Part shown: piece after piece, positions 1-12,645 of the stretch
Numbering within the stretch: position 1 is the first letter of the stretch
How the letters are laid out: every line of letters starts with the position of its first letter
Origin: Canna indica
Taxonomy: Eukaryota > Streptophyta > Magnoliopsida > Zingiberales > Cannaceae
DNA: 64,000 nt
Reading direction: 5' to 3'
Assembly (NCBI GenBank): GCA_034359265.1
Contig: CP136891.1
Coordinates: forward strand, 6,958,501 to 7,022,500
Translations under genes and position numbers: made by a program
The notes under the pieces: model-generated
The model's database searches: none
What the model saw: the letters and a program-made list of their open reading frames with translations, nothing else
Told to the model about the DNA's origin: nothing

Positions 1-3000
1 CATAAAATAATCATTTTCTATTTAATATTATTTGATACGAGTATTATTATTGTGAAGTCTTATTATTTATAGTTGGGATTTATCAGGGTTTCTTTTTCAC
101 TTATAATATATTTTTTTAAAATATAAAAATTAACACACTATTTATTTAAAATTTGAAAATGCATATTTATTATTTCATAAATATAACTATATAAAAAAAA
201 TCTTATAAACTCCTGCTTACCTGGAAATGTTTAGACGTAGATTTGTAATAAAGTTTCATTCCATATAAGGGATGAATATAGAGGAAATGAGTTATGAGAA
301 TATAGTCATTTATTAAAACTTTCTATACATTATATCGAAATGAAATAAATTAATTATCATTTTAATTTCCAAAAAGAAGTGTTGTTTTTATTCCTATTCC
401 TATTTTCTATTCAGTACATCGAATAATAATCAACAATTAATTAAATATATAAAAAATGTTATTCAAAATATATATCAACATCGAATAATATTTTACTTTT
501 TTATTTTATATTATTCTTATCTAAATCTCTTTAATTATATTCAAAATGAGAAACAATTAACAGTTGGCTAGTTTATATATATATATATATATATACACAC
601 ACGACTCTTTCGCCTAAATTCCTCGTACTTTCTCAAATTTTTATTTTTATTTTTATCTCTCCCCTCAATTTTTTCCGACTTTCCTCATCTAAATTTTTTC
701 TTCCAAATTTTTACCCCATTTAAATTCGTAACAAATTTTTTTGCCCCACTTATTTTTTTTATATGGACCTATTTTGATATTTTTTATTTTTTATTATTTT
801 AAATAACAATTGTAAATATTTTTTTATTAAATTTTTAATATTAGTTTTTGGGTTTTGAAATATTATTTTATGAGTTTGTTATTGAAAAATAATATTTCAA
901 AACAAAAAAAAGATGCAGTTTAGAATAATTTAAATATCTCCTTTTTTATTTTTTTCAACTTATTATCTTATACTTATATTATATTTGATTTTTATCCATA
1001 AAAAATTATTATTTTTAAATTTTTAAATTTTTTATCATTGAAATTCATATAAATTATATATATATATATAATTATTTTTTATATTATTTTTGTGTTTATG
1101 AAATATCATTTTTTCTTTCTTTTTGAAAAAACTTAAATAACTTTAAATTTCTTATATATATAGTAGTCGAAAACCCGCGTTGCGCAAATATATATAAATA
1201 AATATAATTTTATTTAAATAATGATAAATAATCAAATAAATTTAATGTATAGAATTAATCATTAATTTTGTTTATAAATTGTAAGTAATGTGTAATTCAA
1301 ATATTTAACTTTATTATAAATTTATTATTTGAAAGTCAAGCATAAAATAAATCTTTATGAAAAAAAGAGTAAAATTTCTAATCATAAAAGAATAAAATGA
1401 TTAATATTTTTAAGAGGAAAAAAATTGACTCCAATATATAAATAATGTGTCTATAAACTTGTATGTGTTTGTTTTAAACTATACTTTTATTTTATACAAA
1501 GTGATGTTTTGAATTAAAAATTCTTAATAGTAATTTATTGTGCGTATAATAATATATATTAGGATCACAAAATATTCATGTACATTAAAAAAATATATAA
1601 TTGATATACCACAAATTGTAAAATAAAAGAAGTAAAATTTAAAATTACAATATAAATTTATTATATTTAAATATTTAAAATAAAATTGTAACGAAAGCAA
1701 ATGTTGTTTAATAATATTTGTTACTAAATTAAAAAACACGATAATTCTTGAATATCATCATTATCTTATTCATTCTCTTCATTCTAATATATCATATTTA
1801 TTTTCTTTTTTCTTATACTTCTTTCTAAATTCTTTTTAATGGTAACATATTGTTCGTAATCATCTTCAACCTCTTTTTGACATTCACCGTACACTCCTAT
1901 CTTTATTTTGAGTTTTTCTTCTCCGGTAAAAAAATTAAAAAATATCAATATAAAATTGTAAGTAAAAGTTTATACTTGTAATTTCACAAAAAGAAAATAT
2001 TTAATTTTAAAATACCAAAGCATGATAAAAAAAAGTTTATCACAAGAATTTATCAATAATTTTAAATAAAAATATATATAATTTGAGTTTACACTACCAA
2101 CTATATTTTTAAGAAAAACAATCTACATAATTATTTGATATTACTAACAATATCATTTTATTTCTTTTCTAATTTTACTATTTACAATACTTTTCATATT
2201 AATACATATTAAATATATCTTATTATTGTGTAACTCTAAAAATAGTATTATTTTATTTACATATTTGTTTTTACTGTGTGCGTCGATCATTGAAGCAACA
2301 GTAGAAAATTAAAAGCATGCTCAAGTCTCAAGTACTTGTTTAAAGTCTAGGGAATGAGTGCTTCCCCGAGACTTGATTTTAGCTGAATAAATCAAGCTGC
2401 TAAGCTTCTTTATCTTTTGGTATTTGTGATTCCAAGGAATTGATCCGATTTGTAAACGTGAGAGATGATACTTGTGCGCCGGGGACTAAAGGAGTTTATT
2501 TTTTAATAAAGGGATCTAAGGGATTTCATCAATGGTTATCTAGTCGAGAAACGATGAGTTGCACAGAAATTTATAATTAAAAAAATATATTATTAAAAAT
2601 TAAATATTATGAATATATTATTTTTTATAGTTAAAAAAGTAATGATATTATTATTAATTGATAAAGTCACCATCTTTAGCTCATATCATAACACTCATAA
2701 TAAATAGAACAAAAAATTATATAAAAGTAAATAATAATTTTATAAACAAAAATTTATAATTGTATTTAAATCTTATCCGACTCATTATTATTGTAATAAT
2801 ATTTTATATAGATATTAATAATAAATACAAAAGTTAATAGTAATTTAATAAATTAAGAAATGAGCAAATTCATAATTTGCACACATGCATAGTGATATAA
2901 TTCTTAATTGAATATTATTTAATTAATTTTTGTAAACATATATGTCATATTTATAGAAAATCAAATAATAATAATATGTTGAATGAATAGAAATATTAAT

Positions 3001-3776
3001 TTTATAAATAATTAATTAAATAAGATTTCAAGAAATGATAAGATGAAAAATATGAAAAAATACATATGAAATTCACGAATATTTTCAAATTAAATTTATT
3101 TCACAATTGAATATAGTCAAATCAGGATATAAAGTTGATGAGCTAAAAAATAACAAAATTTCATGAGATGATAAGATAAAAAATTTAAAATAAAAAACCT
3201 ATTAAATTGACATAGACTTATAATTGATTCTACTTCCAAATTAAATAATAATAGCTATGAAAATATTTTATTATAGTATTATTTATAAAAGTTTAGTACC
3301 TATTTAAAGTATTATTTATTAGATATTGCAATATTCATCATAAAAATATAAAATTTTAATTAATTGAATTAACATTTAAAAATAGTAATGATTAATATAT
3401 CAACAATTAAAATAATTATTATTATAAAATTGTTTTTGAATTAATAATTTTTGTAGACATATAAGGATTGAACATTTGAAAAAAAATAAACACAAATTTT
3501 CAATGTAATTCGGTTAAAAAAAATAAATGAGTTAATTCATAATTTATATCACATGTACAATGATATAATTCACAATTAAACATTATCTATTTAATTTTAT
3601 TAGACATGTGAGTATTGATAATTCAAATAAAATTATACATTAACAATATGTTGAATTAAGAGATTTACAAATTGAATAACCAATTAAACAAAAACAAAAA
3701 CAAAATTTTAGGAGATGATGATGAGGAAGTACAAAAGAATGCTTGATGAAAACTTTCAAATTTGATGTAATCAAAT
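1..3776. other. AT-rich intergenic DNA without a recognisable gene
   Basis: The stretch is almost entirely A/T runs with stop codons in every frame. A TA/CA microsatellite sits at about 574-602 and a dispersed repeat at about 600-1140. About 2280-2570 is a short island of more balanced composition that I could not identify. I see no coding region, RNA gene or complete transposon here. Confidence 0.7.
600..1140 (+). repeat. Dispersed repeat, copy A
   Basis: This AT-rich segment matches 13600-14140 in the same orientation over roughly 500 bases. Shared stretches include TATTAGTTTTTGGGTTTT, ACCTATTTTGATATTTTT and a TTTCTTTCTTTTTGAAAAA block near the end. It has no coding capacity. It is followed at about 1160-1190 by a short motif, AAAACCCGCGTTGCGC, of a kind often seen at ends of plant repeats. 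The class is unknown. Confidence 0.6.
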
Positions 3777-3790
3777 TAATTTGTATATAT
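3777..3790. repeat. Left target-site duplication of the LINE
   Basis: TAATTTGTATATAT occurs here and again, identically, at 9671-9684. The two copies bracket the retroelement exactly. A 14-bp duplication is in the normal range for target-primed LINE insertion. Confidence 0.9.
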
Positions 3791-3792
3791 CA

Positions 3793-5546
3793 ATGGCGAG
3801 CAGGAGTGAGAAGGCGGCAAGTTGCGACTTGGTCTCGGTGCTCATCCCGAGACCCAAAAAGCCACCTGATCCGACGATCAAGGTGGATTCTGTCAAGGTG
3901 CGGATGGAGGGAGATGCGGAGAAGGAAATTTTGAGGGTGATGACTAAGACGAAAGAGGGGAAGGAGCGAGGGAGCGGATCAGGAGTTAGAGATGTTGATC
4001 AAAAGGGAGATAATCCGATTACATGGGCAGGGCTCTTCAGAAGATCGAGACAAGAAGATGTTTGGGAGAACTCGAAGGAATTGCAGGAGAAAATATTCAA
4101 GATCCAAGAAGGCGCTAAGGGGGAAGTATTCATTGAAGATGAGGATCTGGAGGTAGCGAGGGAAGAATGCAAATGGCTTCTCTATGGTAAATTTTTTGGT
4201 AGAATCCCTGCTCTAGAACTGATTAAAAATTATTTACCACAAATTTGGAAGCTTAAATCAGATTGTAAGATAGTTGATCTATCCGGTGGATTTTTTGCTT
4301 TTAATTTTACAAATGAAGAGGAATATTGGAGGGTGTACACCGGGGGTCCGTGGTTCTTTAGAGGACAGGCATTGTCACTTATGCAGTGAAGAAAAATTTT
4401 TTAGCCACTTAAGAAAGATATAACCATTGTTCCGATATGGATACAGCTTCCAGGACTTCCATATGAATTTTTGCACAATAGAATTTTGCCCTAGATTGCG
4501 GCTGTAATTGGGAAACCGATGAAGTACGACGACTATACAATGGCAAGTACTAGGGGAAATTTTGCGAGATTGTGTGTGCTACTGGATGTGAGGAAGCCAT
4601 TGGAGCAAGGGTTTTGAATTGAAACTAGTAAGGGGAAGTTTTTTCAGACTGTGACTTATGAGAATCTTCCTTTAATATGCTACTCTTGTGGGAAGATTGG
4701 GCATAGGGAGGAAGTCTGCAGTTTGAAGAAGGTAAACAGTGTAGAAAAAGAAGTGGTAAAGGAGGGAAATAAGAGCAAGGTGATGATGAGGAGGACAAAA
4801 GTGAAATCCTTATGGGGCCTTGGATACAAGTACAAAAAAGGAACAATAATGTCAATAAAAATTTTGTTAGAGCTGGCATCATGAAGGAAAATGTGTTCAA
4901 GATTTTGGATAACCCTGCTTTTGAGGAGATTGGAGTGGATTCTGGCAGAAAATTAGGAGGAGCTGGTAGGGGAGCAGGAACTAAGAAAGAATATAGAGTG
5001 AAGAAAAATTCTCTCTACAAAGGAAAATTAAAGGAAGTAAGTCAGGATGTATTGATGGAGGTTGAGCAGATAAAGGAGGGGCAGGCAGAGGATTGCAGTA
5101 AAATGGTTTGTGGGAAGAATTCTGATGAGACAAAACATAAAAAGAAAAAAGACACGGAGATTGAAATCATAACAAAGAACAATGGGATGGAGGAAATGGT
5201 ATTTGAGGCTAAAGAGGATGCATTTCACAAAGTAGTAGTGGAGAAGGCTGAAGATAAAGGAGTGTCCTTGTCAGATGAACTCTTTGGAAAGTTGTCTACT
5301 GCTTTTGCGAAAATATTAAACAATGAGCATGCTAAAGAGGACATTCTGGAAGATGGGTTTGATCAAAACTCAAGGTGTCAGCAGTTAAGAAAGCAAAAAG
5401 CAAGAAAAGGGAGTAAGGGGAATAATGTGCTGGTCAATATTCCAATAGGATACAATAATTTAAAAACTAAGAAGAGAAGATTTTCTACAGAAACCAATGC
5501 AAAGGAGGGTGATGGTGATCCAGGCTGTTTAGAGGTGGAAGTCTAA
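3793..5546 (+). pseudogene. LINE ORF1 (gag-like nucleic-acid-binding protein), broken
   Basis: The ATG at 3793 opens MASRSEKAAS. Residues about 75-200 look like the DUF4283 domain common in plant LINE ORF1, with ITWAGLFRRSR followed by the WRVYTGGPWFF block. Frame 1 is interrupted by TGA 4387, TAG 4402, TAG 4492 and TGA 4615. It resumes to give a CX2CX4HX4C zinc knuckle at 4678-4719 (CYSCGKIGHREEVC). Near 4805-4812 the frame shifts: the expected GPWIQVQKR motif is then read in frame 3, which runs on as a lysine-rich tail to the stop at 5544-5546. The protein would have bound the element's own RNA. It cannot be made intact from this copy. Confidence 0.85.
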
Positions 5547-5560
5547 AAATATTATCTATT

Positions 5561-8500
5561 ATGAAGACTATAGCTTGAAATATCAGAGGGGCTGAGAAAA
5601 GAGAGGCCAATGAGTATCTTTGGGCCATGGTCAATATCCAAAAGGTGAATCTAATATTCTTGTCTGAAACACATCTGAATGATGCTGAAAGCAATAGCTT
5701 TTTGGGTAGGATGAGAAGGTTTTGGGAGGGAGATTTTGCAAGCGGCAGTGGTAGAGCTAGTGGCTTGATGATAATGTGGAGGAAATGAAGAATGCAAGTA
5801 AACATTGTGCATAAGGATGAGCAGTCTATAAATGCTATTGTTGAATTAAGGAAGGGAAGATTCTATTTAGTATCCGAAATCTGTGCTAGTACCGATGTTA
5901 GGATGAGAGGGGCATTGTGGAAAAGACTTGGTGAATTGGAGATCCCTGACATACCTTGGTTGGTAGTAGGGGATTTAAACTGTGTGGCTAAGGCTGAGGA
6001 AAAGAGAGGAGGGAGGCCTTTTGTCATGAAGAAATCAGTGGTGGACTTCCATGCTTTCATTAATGCTATTGGTTTGCAAGATGCAAGTTTTGAAGGTCCT
6101 CAATTTACTTGGACCAACAACATGAGTGATGGGAGAAGAATTTTAGCCAGGTTAGACAGGGCACTGTTTAACATCAAATGGTTAGAGTGGAATTATAGAA
6201 TAAAGGTGAAACACATGCAATTAGTTGGGTCTGATCATAGACCTTTACTAATCACTTGTGACAATAAAAGGGAAGTGTTTAAAAAGAAAAAGAGCTTTAT
6301 TTTTTTAGTACTTTTGGCTAGAGTAGCCAGAGATAAATCAGTTGGTAGCTGATTTTTGGAACAAAAATCGAAAGAATAATGCAAGCTTGGAGGAGAAGCT
6401 TAACTGCTTAACGGAGGAGCTGAAGAAGTATAATAAGGAAGTGATAGGGTGTCTGGAGAGTAAATGAAAAGAGGCTATGAAGGAGCTTGAAAAGTTAGAA
6501 ACCAAAGGAGCTGTTGTTGGGCTAAGTGAGGCTGAGATGCAGTATATGAGGATGCTTAACAGAAAGGTGATTGTTTATAGTAGACAAATCCAATTGAAGT
6601 GGTGGTCGAAGTCTAGAAGGAAGTGGATAGAAGGGGGAGATAATAACTCAAATTTTTTTCATAATCTAGTCAAACTTAACAGAAGGAATGGCAGAACTGT
6701 TGAACTCTTGGTGGATGACAGGAAAGTAACTGATGATAAAGAGATGGTAGAGGAGTTTGCTAAATATTATGAGAGTTTGTGGAGGCAGAAGGATAGAGAA
6801 AGACTGAAGCTACAAAAGTTGGAAGAGCTGAAGTGGAACACATTGCCTGATGAAGATAAGAAGATATTAAGCAACAAGATTAGCATAGAAGAGTTTTGGA
6901 ATGCTGTGTCAGGGCTGGGAAGGGGCAAATGCCCTGGACTAGATGGGTATATTACAGAATTTTACATTCAAAATTGGACCAGTATGAAAGATATGTTAAT
7001 GGAAGAGATGGACAAAGTATTCAAGTATGGTGATATACCAGAGGGGTGGAATGATATCAAGTTGGTTCTAATTCCTAAGAAGAAAAAAGCAAAAATAATC
7101 CAAGAATTTAGACCAATTGTGATTTGTAATGTTATTTACAAGATAGTGACAAAAATAATTGCCAACATGATCAGATGTGTGCTAGATAAGGTGATATGTA
7201 AAGAACAGATGACTTTTGTACCAAAAAGGCATATACAGGACAATGTAGTGGTTGTTCCTGAGCTGATCAACTCATTTTATAAATCTAAAGCTAAAAGACC
7301 TCACATATTGCTAAAGATGGATTTGGAGAAAGCATATGATAAGGTGGTGTGGGATGCTTTATACAAAGTAATGAGACTCATGGGTTTTCCTAGTGTACTG
7401 ATTCAATGGGTGAAATATTGTATTGAGAATGTTTGGTTTGTATGCAGCATAAATGGAGTATGTTCAAGAAAGTTCAGGAGTTTTAGAGGAATTAGGCAGG
7501 GGGATCCCTTATCCCCCTACCTGTTCATTATCATGGAGGAAGCCTTATCAGTGATGACAAAGAGTTATATTGAGAAAGGTAAAATAACTTCATATCAGTC
7601 ATCAACTATTTGTAGATGATATATTATTTGCTATTAAAGGTACTGATAAATCATGTAAGGGGTTGAAAATCTTGTTGGATGAGTACTGTGAGGCCACAAG
7701 ACAGAGTATAAGTAGGGAGAAGTCTGGGATTATTTTTCCTGTGAAGTGTGAATGAAGTATTAAACAAAGCATTTGTTCTCAGCTTGGAATGATGGAGGGG
7801 AAGTTTCCTATGCAGTATTTGGGGTCTATTATCAACCCATCCAGACTTAAGATGGACCTACGGAAGAAATTATGTGAAAAAGTAAATAAAAATGTGGACT
7901 TTTGGGCAAAGAGTTTGATCTCCCAAGCTGCTAAAGGTGTGTTGATTAATTCAGTCATAAGTTCAATGTCTGTCTATGCTCTTTCCAATTCATGGATAAG
8001 TAAAATGGTAGTGGAGAATATAGCTAAAACATCAAGGGACTTCTTTTGGGGAGGGAGCAGGAATAACAAGGTTGCTAGGCTGATAAATTGGAGCAGAGTG
8101 ACCGCAAGCAAGAGGGATGGTGGTATGGGAGTAAGAGATATCAGTGTTATGAGGAAAGCTTGTTTTGCAAAGAGGGTATTCTCAATTTTGAATAAGGAAA
8201 ATACTTTGTGGGTGAATTTGATAAAAAACAAGTATAGTTTATGGCATCCTTGAAAAAAAGTGGATAGATGGAAAGGATCATGGACTGCTAAAGCAGTTTA
8301 CAAATGCATGATGAATTTGAGAAGTGGAATAAGGAAGAAGGTGGGTAATGGAGAGAAAACTAATTTATGGGAAGATCCTTGACTATACAAACTACCCTTG
8401 GAGAAATGGCCAACATTCATTTACTGTGCTTATTTAGGGAACTTGTCTATGGTGAGAGAGTTGATTGACAAGGATGGGTGGAACAAGGAGGTGCTAAGGA

Positions 8501-9573
8501 AGGGGTTTGGTGAGGAGCTAATTGAGAAAATTGAAAGAATTCAGTTAGACACAAAAAGAGAGAATGATAATTGGGTGTGGAATGAAAGTAAAGATGGGGT
8601 GATGACTGTCAGAAGTGCTTACTGGTATTTGAAAAATAAGGAGGTATTGGAGGAACGACCATAGGTGGTTTGAAATTTGCATCTGGAATCTGAAGATAGC
8701 TCAGAATGCCAAAGTATTCATATGAAAGATGATTTGGGAAAGGTTACCAGTAGCTGTCTGGTTTCCAAAATTCAACAATGCACTAACTGAAAAGTGCTGG
8801 GTATGCAAGCAGGATGAAGACAAGATGGAACATATATTTTATAAATGTTCTTTTGCTAATGAGTACTGGACGTATGCAGAGCAGCAATTGGGTATTAGTT
8901 TCAGATTCAAAAATGAATGAGGGAAGGGAGAGTGGTTGAAGGAAGGAGAGGGGTTTGATAGAGATGCTGCAACAGGTCTAAAAGCTTTTTTGGCTAATTC
9001 ATTTTGGAGATTATGGAAGAATATAAATAGGATGAAGCATGATGGAAAAGCTGGGGAGTCAATGTTTTGTTCACCTATGTTTTGAATGAAACAAAGCAGT
9101 ATTGTTCTGAGAATAAGCCTCTTGAAGTAGGTATGATCAAGGACTCTAGTAATGAGGTGGAAGCTGTTGTGCAGAGGTTTACTTATCAATGTGATGCTAG
9201 CTGGTATCAAGGTAACAGAGCTGATTTTGGTTACCTTTTTGAGAGTGGAAATAGGTGGATGTATGCTGGTTTTGGTACAGGAGTAGCAGATAATCCGCTA
9301 ATGGCTGAGACTATGGTCATGTGGTTTGAATTGGATAATGTGAGGAAAAAATGTTGGCATGGATTAGAGGCTTGTTCAGACTGTGATGTGTTGATAAAAA
9401 TGCTGAATGATGAGTTAGTGGTACCCTGGAAGTTAACTAATGTGATTGGAAAGTTAAGAAGATTGAAGAATGAGGGAGTTGTAAGCTGCTGGAAATACAT
9501 AAGTAGAGAGATCAATAAAGAGGCTCATGTTTTAGCTAAAATGAGATTGTTTTGTAATTCTAATTTTGCTTGA
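5561..9573 (+). pseudogene. LINE ORF2 (endonuclease, reverse transcriptase, RNase H), broken
   Basis: The reading begins at ATG 5561 and passes through four domains. An EEP/APE endonuclease (5561-6250) shows SETHLND, VVGDLNCV and a terminal SDHRP. The reverse transcriptase (about 6900-7650) shows RPIVICN, MDLEKAYD, GIRQGDPLSPYLF and LFVDDILF. A zf-RVT zinc domain lies at 8730-8880 (CWVCKQDEDKMEHIFYKC). An RVT_3 RNase H lies at 9180-9560 (CDASW, AETM, NKEAHVLAK). Stops occur at 5576, 5786, 6465, 7753, 8251, 8380, 8662, 8726 and 8918. Frame changes fall near 6290, 7590, 8664 and 9065. Several stops replace an expected tryptophan, for example A-W-N at 5576. The product would nick the target and copy the element RNA. 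Confidence 0.9.
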
Positions 9574-9670
9574 TTTTGTTCTGGTAATCAGGTGTGTCCT
9601 GATGATGAGATGTATAAAGATATGTTCTCTGCCATAATGACTTAATAAAGTTGTTTTATTTTTTAAAAAA

Positions 9671-9684
9671 TAATTTGTATATAT
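9671..9684. repeat. Right target-site duplication of the LINE
   Basis: This 14-bp copy is identical to 3777-3790 and directly follows the terminal A-run of the element. Confidence 0.9.
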
Positions 9685-9942
9685 TTAGAGTATTTTTTAA
9701 ATAAAAAATTAAAATACTAATAAATTTTTAAATAAAAAAAGTTAAAATTATTTCAAAACAAATAATACTATATAATAAAAATATATAAATAAAATTGAAA
9801 AATAAGATATAAGACAAATATAAATTATATTATACCAATTGAAATTGCATAATTATATAAAATTAATTTAAAAATAAGAAAAATCTAAGTTATATGAATT
9901 TATTAAGAAATAAAGGAAAATTGATAATTTAAAAGCACAAAA

Positions 9943-9994
<52 letters not shown>

Positions 9995-11133
9995 GTTAAA
10001 AAATATTTTTTAAAATTATTCAACAAATCTATATTCATTACCAAAAAAATATTGGTCCAAATAATAAGTATATAAAAATTTATAATCATAAAATAGTAGA
10101 ATAAGAATAAAATATAAATTTTAATAAAATCTAATGTGAAGTTTAATATGAAATTTGATGTGAAATTTAGTTATAAATTATAATTAAAATGTAATATAAA
10201 ATTTAATGATACAGATTAATAAAATGAAACTAATTGACTGCATGATGTGACAATAATTGGTGTTTTAAAATTGATGGTTTTTCTACAATAAAATCAATGT
10301 AATAAGCATTGATTGATATAAAATAATAATATTCAATGAGAATGAATTAGGATTAATTGGCATCATAACATTAATTGATAAAATAAATATATGAAATATG
10401 AACTGACAGAAAATATTATATATGAAAAATTGAAAATCACGAAAATTCTAAATTTGCTTATCAAATAAATACATAGAATATGAATTTTATATATATATAT
10501 ATTAAAAATTGTTTTTTTTTTAATATCTAAATTTGATGCACGAGCAAAACTTGATTGTGAATCCACCACATATGGTGAAATCATTATCAGATTCATCTAA
10601 TTGATCAAATATATTAATCCTTTTTTTAAAAAAAAACTGATTAGATACAATATGATATATGATAAAAATGAACAAAATAGATCTTGATCAAATAAGATAC
10701 TTTATTAACACATGATCAAATTTATTAATCCAATTAATTTATTTATTTTTAAAAGAACTAATTAGATGTAGTATGATATATGATAAAAATGAATAAATAG
10801 ATCTTAATCGAATAAGATATTTTATTAACACGTACCTAATTAGATTCTTCATTATTGTCCATACTTTGATCACCGCACTAATCAAACTGCTGTCAATAAT
10901 ATAAATATCTTGAAAAAAATTATCAGATAAGCATTGAAGAAAAAATAAAATATTCACAAAAAGAAGCACGAAAGAAAAAGTATGAATTTTGATCACTGCA
11001 GCGCAGAGAACAAATACGTGCTAACATAATAAAAGGAAAATAAATTAGAAAGTCAAAGCATATGCTATTTTATTCGATTAATAAGAATATGAATGGTCAT
11101 ATAAATCAATTAATATATAAGAATATGAATGGT
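9685..11133. other. AT-rich intergenic DNA
   Basis: There is no gene. A pure (TA)n microsatellite fills 9947-9992. Two short near-repeats around 10611-10700 and 10735-10830 share GATACAATATGATATATGAT-like text followed by a run on TAGATCTTGATC. The sequence AAGAATATGAATGGTCA occurs twice just before the next transposon. Confidence 0.7.
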
Positions 11134-12642
11134 CACTACAACAAATCATCTATTTTTTGACGTCAAAATAAACTAATATTTCGACGTCAACAAGCGTCAA
11201 AACGACATACTGACGCAGGTAAAAGCGTCAAAAATGAGTGGAAGAAGACCAGAGTAATAATGGACATTTCGACGTCCAAGAATGCGTAAAAATGTCAAAA
11301 ATTTCGACGCCAACTTATAGACGTCAGCCGGCGTCGATATGTTCATATCGACGTCTACTTATAAATGTCAGCATGCGTCGATATATTCATATCTACGTCT
11401 GTTGACAGACGTCAATTTTTTTTAATATTAAAATATTAATATTGGCGCCTGTCAGAGGCGCCGATATAATTTTTTTTAAAAAAAAACGCAGGCAATACGC
11501 GCTGTGTGCGGTATTGGAAAATATAGCGTGCGACTGTGCACGGTATTCTCCAATACCGTGTGCGGCTGTGCGCGGTATTCTCCAATACCGCGTACAGCCG
11601 CGCGTACAACCGCGCACAGTATTGGAGAATACCGCGTGCGGTTGTACGTAGTATTAGCGGGGCAAAAATCGGACGGGCGCGGCGCAGCTCTGCTCGATTT
11701 CCGCCACGCGGCAGAAATCAGATTGTCGAAATCTTTTAATTAAAAAAAAATATTTTGAAAAAAAATAGAAAACAATTAAATAAATACCCGTTAAAAAAAT
11801 TATACTAACCTTTATATAAATTTCGGAATCCAAAAATTTTCTTAACCTGAAAAAAAAGAAGAAGAAAAATTAGATCAAAGAAAAAAAATATGAGAAGGAA
11901 AAAAATATAAGGAAGGAAGAAAAAAATGACAAGAAGAAAAAAAAGAGAAAGGAAGGGAGTAGAAACCATGTATTTAAAGAAAAAAAAAGCAGAAAAAAAA
12001 AATAGAGGCGGGAGAATTCCCGCCTCGATTTCACTCGGCAAAACCCTCGGCGCGTTCGCCGAGGGACGCGAGCTCGCCTCCTGCCTCCTGCCTCGGCGAG
12101 CGCGTGCGATTGCACGCTCGCCCGCCCGTTACCCGCTGCGTGGCGAAAATTGAGCGGCAGCGGATTCACTACCGCTCGACTTTCGCCGCACGCGGATGAA
12201 ATTTTATTTTAAAAAATTAAAAAAATATACCGACGCCTTTGACAGGCGTCGATATGTTAAAAATATTTTTTTATTATTTTTTTTGACGGCTGAACTGACG
12301 TCGAAACATTAAACGTATCGACGTCTTCTAACGCCTATATGCAACGTCGATACGTCAAATATTTTGATGTCTTCTCAGACGTCAAAATGAATATTTCAAC
12401 GCCTGTCAGCTGTTGTCAGGCGTCAAAACATTTCGACCTTTGTTGTCAACTGTTGTGAAGCGTCGAAATATTTCGACACCTATTGTCAGGCGCCGAAATG
12501 TTTGTCAGATGTCGAAAAAATTTCGACGTCTACTAAAGACATCGAAATTTATTGTATTAAATTTTTTTAATAATTTTATATTTCGACGTCTTTAGTAGAC
12601 GTCAAAATTACGAAGTCGATATATAATAAATTTGTTGTAGTG
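11134..12642. mobile_element. Non-autonomous CACTA (En/Spm) element
   Basis: It begins CACTACAACAAA and ends TTTGTTGTAGTG, a perfect 12-bp terminal inverted repeat with the CACTA signature. Both sides carry the 3-bp target duplication GGT (11131-11133 and 12643-12645). Subterminal regions hold many copies of a TTTCGACGTC-like motif in both orientations, as CACTA transposases need. The interior has palindromic GGTATTCTCCAATACC modules (about 11490-11660), a purine-rich tract (about 11840-12010) and a GC-rich island (12000-12200). No transposase fragment is visible. The motifs match the ends of the CACTA-1 element at 22819-37902, the likely source of its transposase. Confidence 0.9.
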
Positions 12643-12645
12643 GGT

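Larger units (their letters stand above)
3791..9670 (+). mobile_element. L1-type LINE retrotransposon, full-length but inactive
   Basis: The element is 5880 bp. It starts CAATGG, two bases before the ORF1 ATG, and ends in a short A-run (TTTTTTAAAAAA) after an AATAAA-like stretch. A perfect 14-bp target duplication flanks it. Gene order is that of plant L1-like LINEs: an ORF1 RNA-binding protein with a zinc knuckle, then an ORF2 with endonuclease, reverse transcriptase, zf-RVT and a C-terminal plant RNase H domain. Both ORFs carry many nonsense codons and several frameshifts, so the copy is dead. The start right at the ATG means either a very short leader or a slight 5' truncation. Confidence 0.93.

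Noticed and set aside
11442..11743. Overlapping open frames in several registers
   Set aside because: They come from the GC-rich palindromic modules of the CACTA element; open frames in every register there reflect composition.
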